Part shown: piece by piece, positions 7,465 through 11,995 of the stretch
Position numbering within the stretch: the stretch's first letter is position 1
How the letters are laid out: each line of letters begins with the position of its first letter
The notes under the pieces: model-generated
The model's database searches: none
Seen by the model: the letters and a program-made list of their open reading frames with translations, nothing else
What the model was told of the DNA's origin: nothing
NCBI GenBank assembly: GCA_038043305.1
Contig: JBBTCG010000108.1
Span: 1 to 11,995 of the forward strand
Direction: 5' to 3'
DNA: 11,995 bases
Source: JACRCE01 sp038043305
GTDB taxonomy: Bacteria; Desulfobacterota; GWC2-55-46
Position numbers and translations under genes: made by a program

Positions 7465-8640
7465 ATGGACAGTCTATCCAAAAGATTCCTTGAGGAAGCG
7501 GACAGGCTTGAAGGGCTGATAACCGGCATGAGCGACGCCATCTACCGGACGCCTGAGCTTGGTCTGAAGGAATTCAATACGTCCGGCCTCATGCAGGACG
7601 CCTTGAAGGCCGCAGGTTATTCGATTGAGGCCGACATTGCCGGGATGCCCACCGCCTTTTCGGCGCGTCTTGGCAGCGGCTCCCCGGTAGTGGCGCTCCT
7701 TGCCGAGATGGACGCCTTGACCGGCATAGGACACGGCTGCGGCCACAATATTGCTGGATGCGCCTCGATAGGCGCAGGTATAGCTCTGTCAAAGGTGCTG
7801 CCAACATCAGGCATACAAGGCACAGTCCTTGTCCTCGGTACTCCAGCCGAGGAGCTTGGCAAGGGCAAGATTGACATGCTCTCCGCCGGGGTTTTCAAGG
7901 ACGTTGACGCTGCCATGATGGTGCACGGCTCGTCAAGGCGCATGGTAGTAAAGCACTTCCTCGGGCTTATCCGCCTTAACATATCTTTCAAGGGACGCTC
8001 AAGCCACGCATCTGCCTATCCGGAGGAGGGCATCAACGCCCTTGACGCGGTTATCCAGACCTTCAACTCCATAAGCGCCCTTCGTCAGCAGTTCAGGCCG
8101 GACGTGCGCGTACATGGGATAATAACGGACGGAGGAAAGGCGCCGAACATCATACCAGATGCGGCTGCCGCTAGTTTTTACGTGCGCGCAAATGATCTAA
8201 GAGAGCTTGAGTCAATAAAAAGGCGCGTCATAAAGTGCGCCGAGGGCGCGGCCATAAGCACGGGCTGTACGTTTCAGGCGGACGAGTCCGGCGAGCTCAA
8301 CGCGCCGATGAAGATAAATATGGCCTTTATAGAGGCGTACAGAAGGATTTTGAAGATGCTGAATCTGCCGGAGGACTCTTCCCCCCCCGATAAAAACGTC
8401 GGTTCATCGGACATCGGCAACGTCTCACAGGTCTGCCCCACCATACATCCGCATGTGCCGATAATGCCCGGCATAAACATCCACACATGCGACTTCGCTG
8501 ACGCGACCATTACGCCGGACGGGCACAGGGCGTTGATGGAAGGCGTAAGAAGCCTTGGCCTCACCGCGATTGAGTTGTTCTCAAATCCCTCCACGCTCAA
8601 GGCCGTTAAGGACGACTTCGCGGGGCCATTTGCCCCTTAA
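7465..8640 (+). CDS. M20 family metallopeptidase / amidohydrolase (PM20D2/AbgB-like)
   Basis: Zinc amidohydrolases of this family cleave an amide or peptide bond in small molecules such as N-acyl amino acids, p-aminobenzoyl-glutamate or dipeptides; the substrate here is unknown. The 391-residue product has the expected metal-site motifs: GHGCGHN (89-95; Cys92 and His94), GTPAEELGKGK (Glu129/Glu130), MMVHG (His154) and IHTCDFADA (His340). SSHASAYPEEGINALDA and GKAPNIIPD mark the lid/dimerisation domain and its junction. No signal peptide is seen, so it is probably cytoplasmic. The ATG is 7 nt after the sat-apsK stop with no convincing Shine-Dalgarno site, implying co-transcription and coupled translation. 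The upstream start is kept because the N-terminal helix before YRTPELGLKEF is normal for the family. Confidence 0.88.
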   Translation: MDSLSKRFLEEADRLEGLITGMSDAIYRTPELGLKEFNTSGLMQDALKAAGYSIEADIAGMPTAFSARLGSGSPVVALLAEMDALTGIGHGCGHNIAGCASIGAGIALSKVLPTSGIQGTVLVLGTPAEELGKGKIDMLSAGVFKDVDAAMMVHGSSRRMVVKHFLGLIRLNISFKGRSSHASAYPEEGINALDAVIQTFNSISALRQQFRPDVRVHGIITDGGKAPNIIPDAAAASFYVRANDLRELESIKRRVIKCAEGAAISTGCTFQADESGELNAPMKINMAFIEAYRRILKMLNLPEDSSPPDKNVGSSDIGNVSQVCPTIHPHVPIMPGINIHTCDFADATITPDGHRALMEGVRSLGLTAIELFSNPSTLKAVKDDFAGPFAP

Positions 8641-8643
8641 CGC

Positions 8644-8679
8644 AAAAGACAAAGCGGGCATTCGCCCGTTTTGTCTTTT
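8644..8679. terminator. Bidirectional intrinsic terminator between convergent genes
   Basis: 8644-8659 pairs with 8664-8679 around a 4-nt loop, giving a 16-bp stem with one G-U pair on the plus strand. The stem has a GC-rich top (CGGGC/GCCCG) and an A-rich/T-rich base, so each strand ends its hairpin in a T-rich arm. It begins 3 nt after the amidohydrolase stop and 20 nt from the end of the opposing thioredoxin-like gene, so it probably ends transcription from both sides. Confidence 0.8.
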
Positions 8680-8699
8680 CGCGGCCTTTGGCTTGGGCA

Positions 8700-9341
8700 T
8701 CAGTATGCGCCGCTTCCTACCGAGCCTCCGCCGCTGTAGGCCACGAACGGCTTTTTGTAGGTATGCGCCCACATCGAACACCTCTTGGCCCAGAGGCTCT
8801 CCGGGTGCTCTGTCGAGAGGGTGTAAGCCGCCTCTGCGAGTTTCCCTATGTCTCCGCTCGATTTGAACGACGCCACGCCAAGGAAGTATCGGGCCTCAGG
8901 GACAAGTTCCGAGGCCGGGCACTNNNNNNNNNNGCAGTCGTCAATAAGCTCGTTAAACAGGCTTATTGCCTCACCATATCTGCCGAGATGAAAGTCGCCC
9001 AGTCCCTTGGATAGCAGGAGTTCGGCCTTGAACTCCTCAGGCGGCAGGTATCCTACCCAGCGTTCAAGCTCCGCACCGGTTTCGTCCACGAGGATAAACG
9101 CGGGCGTCCAATCCACCCTGTAGTGCTTGGCCATCTCCGATGATTCATTGACGTTGTAGCGCACCGCTTCGCATTCCCGCTCCACGAGTTTGCCGACATC
9201 GTCGTTTATAAGCGTCTCTTCAAGGGTTTTTTGAGACCCTTCCTCATGCGGGTCATGGAAGAGGAGAAGAGCGAGCTTAGAGCCGCCTGTTACGGCGTTT
9301 GTTGCTTCCTTCATATCTTTTTTCCAGTTTATCGTATACAT
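8700..9341 (-). CDS. Thioredoxin-fold protein with C-terminal TPR region, no CxxC
   Basis: Residues about 1-120 read as a thioredoxin fold: KLALLLFHDPHEEGSQKTLEETL at the usual active-site strand and helix, then YRVDWTPAFILVDETGAELERWVGYL with the conserved cis-Pro loop (WTP). The position of the redox CxxC is occupied by PHEEGS, so dithiol chemistry is unlikely. The C-terminal part (GDFHLGRYGEAISLFNELIDDC, then PASELVPEARYFLGVASFKSSGD) is TPR-like, ending in a Gly/Ser-rich tail. The start is set at ATG 9341 by GGAGGTG (9345-9351) with a 5-nt spacer; a longer frame to 9407 would begin at the -10 region. The assembly gap 8924-8933 falls inside the gene and is probably artificial. I recall this thioredoxin-TPR arrangement in Deltaproteobacteria and Nitrospirota; the function is unknown, possibly a chaperone or scaffold role. 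Confidence 0.78.
   Translation of the reverse strand: MYTINWKKDMKEATNAVTGGSKLALLLFHDPHEEGSQKTLEETLINDDVGKLVERECEAVRYNVNESSEMAKHYRVDWTPAFILVDETGAELERWVGYLPPEEFKAELLLSKGLGDFHLGRYGEAISLFNELIDDCXXXXCPASELVPEARYFLGVASFKSSGDIGKLAEAAYTLSTEHPESLWAKRCSMWAHTYKKPFVAYSGGGSVGSGAY
8924..8933. other. Assembly gap (10 N)
   Basis: Ten undetermined bases lie inside the thioredoxin/TPR gene. The reading frame stays open on both sides. The residues flanking the gap (DDC before, CPASE after) join naturally as DDCPASE, so the gap probably marks overlapping contig ends rather than missing sequence. Confidence 0.95.
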
Positions 9342-9354
9342 ACGCACCTCCTGT

Positions 9355-9367
9355 CGGAACGGTTCCG
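9355..9367. promoter_or_regulatory. Possible operator in the leader of the thioredoxin-like gene
   Basis: CGGAAC (9355-9360) and GTTCCG (9362-9367) form a perfect 6-bp inverted repeat with a 1-nt centre, just upstream of the Shine-Dalgarno site and about 20 nt inside the predicted transcript. It could be a repressor site or a small hairpin. No regulator is identified. Confidence 0.3.
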
Positions 9368-9392
9368 TATAGTGAAACCGACCTTCAATTTC

Positions 9393-9420
9393 ATTATATA
9401 TCAACAAAGCCCCGTGTCAA
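9393..9420 (-). promoter_or_regulatory. Near-consensus sigma70 promoter for the thioredoxin-like gene
   Basis: On the minus strand TTGACA (9415-9420) and TATAAT (9393-9398) both match consensus exactly, with a 16-nt spacer. The implied start near 9386 gives a 5' UTR of about 45 nt before the ATG at 9341. This supports strong constitutive expression. Confidence 0.8.
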
Positions 9421-9444
9421 ATTTCACTTGCCTTTCTAAAAAAT

Positions 9445-9522
9445 ACCGTGAACCGTGATTGTGAACCGTGTAAAAGAAGAATCCTTTCACGGCCACGGTC
9501 ACGGCCTTTACGCATCACGGCC
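9445..9522. repeat. Palindromic intergenic repeat element (copy 2)
   Basis: The left half is ACCGTGA ACCGTGA (9445-9458), TT, then GTGAACCGTG (9461-9470). The right half (9487-9522) carries the complementary units CACGG, CCACGGT, CACGGCC and GCATCACGGCC. The centre is a short A-rich/T-rich spacer. The string TTTACGCATCACGG (9507-9520) is identical to 5563-5576 in copy 1. The element lies between the -35 boxes of two divergent promoters and has no coding capacity. Confidence 0.7.
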
Positions 9523-9531
9523 TCAGACAAC

Positions 9532-9559
9532 TTGACTTGTACTGTTTTTATGCTATATT
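9532..9559 (+). promoter_or_regulatory. Promoter for the response regulator
   Basis: TTGACT (9532-9537) and TATATT (9554-9559) are separated by 16 nt, with an extended -10 TGC directly before the -10. The start would be near 9566, leaving a leader of about 185 nt before the GTG at 9752. Confidence 0.7.
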
Positions 9560-9565
9560 GAACGA

Positions 9566-9751
9566 AGCGTTATGTTGTGTTACAAGAGTCCACGGCGTTT
9601 AAGTCCGGCAGTCCGCACCAAGACAAACCCACCAAGAAGAGCAATCATCCGTGATATGACGCGTCGGCGTATTTTGGGGTTTTCCTTACACCTTGTAAGA
9701 TACCCTGCGGCGCGTATCCGAGCGGACGTTTATCACAAACTGGAGGTGCGC
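9566..9751 (+). promoter_or_regulatory. Long 5' leader of the response regulator gene
   Basis: About 185 nt lie between the predicted transcript start and the GTG start. The frame is open from ATG 9572, but that part encodes a basic, low-similarity peptide with no Shine-Dalgarno site, so it is treated as untranslated. It contains a perfect hairpin CTTACA-CCT-TGTAAG (9685-9699) and ends in TGGAGG (9741-9746). I recognise no known riboswitch or RNA family. Confidence 0.4.
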
Positions 9752-10168
9752 GTGCAGAGTATCGGGCAGAGTATAGGGCAGGGCATCGGGAAGGGCGTTG
9801 TCAGGAAGCGCAGGGTATTGGTGGTGGATGACGAAGAGACCATAGGCATCGGCATCAGCGAGATACTCAAGGATACCGGTTTTGACGCGGCATACGTCAT
9901 CAACGGAAAGGACGCCATCGAGACAGTCAGGAAGTCGCCTTTTGACCTTATCTTCATGGACATGATAATGCCGGGCATGAACGGTCTTGATACCTATAGG
10001 GAGATACGGAAGATAACGCCTCAGGCAAATGTCGTATTGTTTACCGGCTATTTCCGCGACGCGGAAGAGGTGATTGTCCAGGGCGTCAAGGAAGGCATGA
10101 TAGATGAGTTCATAAGAAAGCCGTATTTCGCGGAGGAGATAATTAAGTCGGCGAGGAAGTACGCCTGA
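9752..10168 (+). CDS. Stand-alone receiver-domain response regulator (CheY/Spo0F-like)
   Basis: It is a phospho-acceptor protein of a two-component system, presumably phosphorylated by a histidine kinase and acting through protein contacts, since no DNA-binding or enzymatic output domain follows. Counting from the GTG, the 138-residue product contains the acidic pair Asp26-Asp27 (VLVVDDEE), the phosphorylation site Asp70 (DLIFMDMIMPGMNG), Thr98 (VVLFTGY) and Lys123 (FIRKPYF), so the active site is complete. The start at GTG 9752 is chosen because GGAGG lies 5 nt upstream; the frame could extend to ATG 9572 (198 residues), but that extension looks non-coding. Residues 2-13 are a QSIG/QSIG/QGIG repeat. 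No kinase gene is adjacent; its partner is unknown. Confidence 0.9.
   Translation: MQSIGQSIGQGIGKGVVRKRRVLVVDDEETIGIGISEILKDTGFDAAYVINGKDAIETVRKSPFDLIFMDMIMPGMNGLDTYREIRKITPQANVVLFTGYFRDAEEVIVQGVKEGMIDEFIRKPYFAEEIIKSARKYA
9755..9790 (+). repeat. Three tandem 12-bp repeats at the response regulator N-terminus
   Basis: CAGAGTATCGGG, CAGAGTATAGGG and CAGGGCATCGGG follow each other directly (9755-9766, 9767-9778, 9779-9790) and encode QSIG, QSIG and QGIG in frame. They sit just before the receiver domain, so copy number could vary without frameshift. Confidence 0.85.
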
Positions 10169-10170
10169 GC

Positions 10171-10182
10171 GAGGCGCGCCTC
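10171..10182. other. 12-bp perfect palindrome between convergent genes
   Basis: GAGGCGCGCCTC spans the 12-nt space between the response regulator stop and the hflX stop and runs into the latter. It has no loop to spare and no T tract, so it is at most a weak bidirectional terminator. Confidence 0.3.
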
Positions 10183-11809
10183 AATGCCCCCCGGGCCAGA
10201 GCCTCATCTGAAGCTCCTTGAGAAGCGCTCCGAGCGAGAGGGGATCAACGGCTGATATGAGAACAGCCTCTCTCCTTGCGGCAAGGTTTTTGGTTTCAAC
10301 CGGGTCAGCGAGGTCGGCCTTGTTGAAGACAAGGAGTCTTGGTATGTCGTCAAGGCCGATCTCAGCGAGTATCCCCTCAACGGTTGATATGCGCCTTTCA
10401 AAGTTCGGGTTGCTTATATCAACGAGGTGTATAAGGAGGTCCGCGTCCTCCATCTCCTCAAGAGTTGACTTGAAGGCCGTCATGAGGTCTTTCGGCAGGT
10501 CTTTTATGAACCCGACGGTGTCGGTTATGACGGCGTCCCTCTCCCTTGGGAACCTCAAGCGGCGCGTGGCCGTGTCAAGCGTCGCAAACAGTTTGTCCTC
10601 AACCAGCGTAGCGCTCTTTGTCAGCGCGTTCAATAGCGTGGATTTGCCAGCGTTGGTGTAGCCGACAATGGATATTATCGGCACGTTGGCCTCGGCCCTC
10701 CTGCGCCTGCGTTCGAAGCGGCCTCGGCTAAGCGTTTTGAGTTCCTTTTCAAGACGGGCTATCCTGTCGGCCACGCGCCGCCTGTCTACCTCCAGCTTCG
10801 TCTCTCCAGGCCCCCGGCCTCCTATGCCTCCCATGAGGCGGGATAGCGCCGTGCCCTTGCCCGTGAGCTTGGGGAGCAGGTACTTGAGTTGAGCCAGTTC
10901 AACCTGCACCTTGCCGTCCCTTGAGTGCGCCCTTCCGGCGAATATGTCGAGTATCAACTGCGTCCTGTCTATTACCTTCAGCTCGGTTATCTCGCCCAGT
11001 TCCCTGACCTGCGTCGGGGTAAGTTCCTGATCGAATATTATCAAAGAGGCGTCCTTCTGGAGCGCTGAGATGATAAGCTCCCGTATCTTGCCTGAGCCCA
11101 TGAGGTACTTGGGGTTTAACCTGTCAGGCCGCTGGATGAGCGTGCCTGCCACGTCAGTCCCGGCCGTTGCCGCAAGCTCACTGAGTTCGTCAAGGGATTC
11201 AAGTTGTTCGGATTTGGGCTTTTTGGATACGCTGATAAGTATCGCCCTCTCACGTAAGTCCTTTACGTTCCGCACGAGCGCCCTGCCCATCTCGTCTTCA
11301 AGGGCAGAGATAAACGAGTCGAAGTCGAGGTCAAGGCCGTGGAACGGGACGCTCTCCATGACTTCATAAGTCTTGCCTTCCAGGTTATAGGGCACAAGGT
11401 GCGCGGCATGTATCTTGCCGGGCAGACCGGTTTCATCGGCAACGATTGCAGCCATGATGTCGAGCCTTAAAAGCGCAAGGTCCGTAAGGTCGTCTGGCGT
11501 GAGTGGCTCGTCTTTAAGATGCGTGTGCACGCATCTGAGTCCCCTTAGCCTTTTTCTGCCAAGCGGATAGTCGGGAAGCGCAGGGATGACTATTTCCTTT
11601 TCATCACCGACTATGACGGCGATCGGCACGCCCTTCCTGTTTATTATCACGCCAAGCTGTCTTCTTATCTCACGGCTCAGAGACGTCATGTATCTTGCAA
11701 GCTCAGGTGTGATGAGGTGAGACGCGCCCACCCTGCGGCTGTAGATGCGGTCAATGGCCTTTAAGTGGCTTGCTTTAAGCCCCGTGAGATTTCCGTATAT
11801 TTGTGGGAT
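10181..11809 (-). CDS. hflX: Ribosome-associated GTPase HflX (long form)
   Basis: HflX binds the ribosome, mainly the 50S subunit, and splits stalled or stress-damaged ribosomes using GTP. Counting from the first standard start (GTG 11731, 516 residues), the N-terminal extension covers about 1-160, the HflX domain about 162-345 with NPKYLMGSGKIREL and the glycine-rich GGIGGRGPGETKLE (301-314), and the G domain from about 350 with Walker A GYTNAGKS (357-364), DTVG (404-407) and NKAD (470-473). The extension is normal for long-form HflX. However, the conserved leader IYGNLTGLKASHLKAIDRIY is encoded upstream of that GTG, in frame, with no ATG/GTG/TTG. AAGGAG (11817-11822) lies 7 nt before an ATC codon at 11809, which I take as the start (542 residues). 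It converges on the response regulator gene. Confidence 0.92.
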   Translation of the reverse strand: MPQIYGNLTGLKASHLKAIDRIYSRRVGASHLITPELARYMTSLSREIRRQLGVIINRKGVPIAVIVGDEKEIVIPALPDYPLGRKRLRGLRCVHTHLKDEPLTPDDLTDLALLRLDIMAAIVADETGLPGKIHAAHLVPYNLEGKTYEVMESVPFHGLDLDFDSFISALEDEMGRALVRNVKDLRERAILISVSKKPKSEQLESLDELSELAATAGTDVAGTLIQRPDRLNPKYLMGSGKIRELIISALQKDASLIIFDQELTPTQVRELGEITELKVIDRTQLILDIFAGRAHSRDGKVQVELAQLKYLLPKLTGKGTALSRLMGGIGGRGPGETKLEVDRRRVADRIARLEKELKTLSRGRFERRRRRAEANVPIISIVGYTNAGKSTLLNALTKSATLVEDKLFATLDTATRRLRFPRERDAVITDTVGFIKDLPKDLMTAFKSTLEEMEDADLLIHLVDISNPNFERRISTVEGILAEIGLDDIPRLLVFNKADLADPVETKNLAARREAVLISAVDPLSLGALLKELQMRLWPGGH

Positions 11810-11816
11810 GGCTGTT

Positions 11817-11822
11817 CTCCTT
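11817..11822 (-). promoter_or_regulatory. Shine-Dalgarno site pointing to an AUC start of hflX
   Basis: AAGGAG on the minus strand, 7 nt before ATC at 11809-11807. No ATG, GTG or TTG is in frame between here and 11731, about 80 nt downstream, and no comparable Shine-Dalgarno site precedes that GTG. Confidence 0.6.
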
Positions 11823-11842
11823 CGATTACGATGGTATGCGGG

Positions 11843-11848
11843 ATTATA
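11843..11848 (-). promoter_or_regulatory. Candidate -10 box of hflX
   Basis: A perfect TATAAT on the minus strand would start transcription near 11836 and give a short leader of about 27 nt to the ATC codon. No good -35 is seen: the -35 region overlaps the CCGTGAACCGTG repeat, so an activator or another sigma factor may be involved. Confidence 0.45.
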
Positions 11849-11857
11849 TCATAAAGT

Positions 11858-11869
11858 CCGTGAACCGTG
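11858..11869. repeat. Short copy 3 of the CCGTGAA intergenic repeat
   Basis: CCGTGAACCGTG matches the left units of copy 2 (9446-9457) exactly over 12 bases. It lacks the inverted right half. It sits between the hflX -10 and the divergent plus-strand promoter. Confidence 0.5.
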
Positions 11870-11886
11870 GCGGGTCGCTATTCTTG

Positions 11887-11915
11887 TTGACTTGAAATTA
11901 ATCAACTGGGATAAT
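11887..11915 (+). promoter_or_regulatory. Promoter for a gene to the right of the window
   Basis: TTGACT (11887-11892) and GATAAT (11910-11915) are spaced by 17 nt, giving a start near 11922 and transcription out of the window. A GTTGA/TCAAC inverted repeat (11886-11890, 11902-11906) overlaps the spacer and could be an operator. Confidence 0.6.
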
Positions 11916-11941
11916 ATACAGTAAAAAAGAGGCAGTTGACA

Positions 11942-11976
11942 ATCGGCTGGTTCTAAAAATTGCTATTTTTCCCGAT
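11942..11976 (+). other. Hairpin in the leader of the off-window transcript
   Basis: ATCGG (11942-11946) and CCGAT (11972-11976) enclose a second stem AAAAAT (11955-11960), loop TGCT, ATTTTT (11965-11970). It would lie about 20 nt into the predicted transcript. No start codon with a Shine-Dalgarno site is seen before the window ends. It could be a leader structure or part of a small RNA. Confidence 0.3.
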
Positions 11977-11995
11977 CTCTGCGTCAGGTTGAAAA

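Noticed and set aside
8700..9341. Possible selenoprotein or redox-active thioredoxin
   Set aside because: No in-frame TGA and no CxxC or UxxC at the active-site position; PHEEGS occupies it.
9342..9407. N-terminal extension of the thioredoxin-like protein to ATG 9407
   Set aside because: It would start upstream of the -10 box of the consensus promoter, whereas ATG 9341 has GGAGGTG at correct spacing.
9572..9751. N-terminal 60-residue extension of the response regulator
   Set aside because: No Shine-Dalgarno site before ATG 9572, start would be within about 6 nt of the transcript start, the peptide is basic and without recognisable domain, and an ideal Shine-Dalgarno/GTG pair lies at 9742-9754.
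10171..10182. GAGGCGCGCCTC as an intrinsic terminator
   Set aside because: No loop beyond the self-complementary centre and no T tract; kept only as a palindrome.
1..11995. Defence system, prophage, insertion sequence, tRNA or rRNA genes
   Set aside because: No transposase, integrase, nuclease or toxin-antitoxin frames, and no cloverleaf or rRNA-like sequence was recognised on either strand. The window is essentially housekeeping.

Overview
This window looks like a chromosomal segment from a Gram-negative, rod-shaped bacterium of the Deltaproteobacteria (Desulfobacterota) or Nitrospirota type. That placement rests on recalled family resemblance: an mreBCD-PBP2-rodA cluster, a long HflX starting IYGNLTGLK, a Sat-APS kinase fusion, a thioredoxin-plus-TPR protein, and short GTGATGC/CCGTGAA intergenic repeats. 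It has not been tested by database search. The sequence is a draft assembly with one 10-N gap at 8924-8933.

Layout. (1) 36-5395, minus strand: the full cell-elongation operon in the order mreB, mreC, mreD, mrdA (PBP2), rodA. The genes are tightly packed (28-nt gap, 1-nt gap, then two overlaps). It encodes the cytoskeletal filament, its membrane partners, and the transpeptidase/glycosyltransferase pair that builds lateral-wall peptidoglycan. (2) 5396-5744: a divergent promoter region carrying a 111-bp palindromic repeat element. (3) 5745-8640, plus strand: a two-gene unit of a bifunctional sulfate adenylyltransferase/APS kinase (sulfate to PAPS) and an M20 family amidohydrolase, ending in a strong hairpin shared with the convergent gene. 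(4) 8700-9341, minus strand: a thioredoxin-fold/TPR protein without a CxxC, interrupted by the assembly gap. (5) 9342-9751: a second divergent promoter region with a second repeat element and a long leader. (6) 9752-10168, plus strand: a stand-alone receiver-domain response regulator. (7) 10181-11809, minus strand: the ribosome-associated GTPase HflX, whose conserved N-terminus lies upstream of any ATG/GTG/TTG. (8) 11810-11995: a third divergent region with a third short repeat copy and a plus-strand promoter for a gene beyond the window.

The genes are mostly housekeeping and I see no defence, mobile or biosynthetic system. The best candidate for something undescribed is the intergenic repeat family: copies occur in all three divergent promoter regions of the window, and I saw none between the convergent genes. 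Two other points deserve attention: the apparent AUC start of hflX, and evidence that the assembly gap is artificial and that the sequence is really continuous across it.
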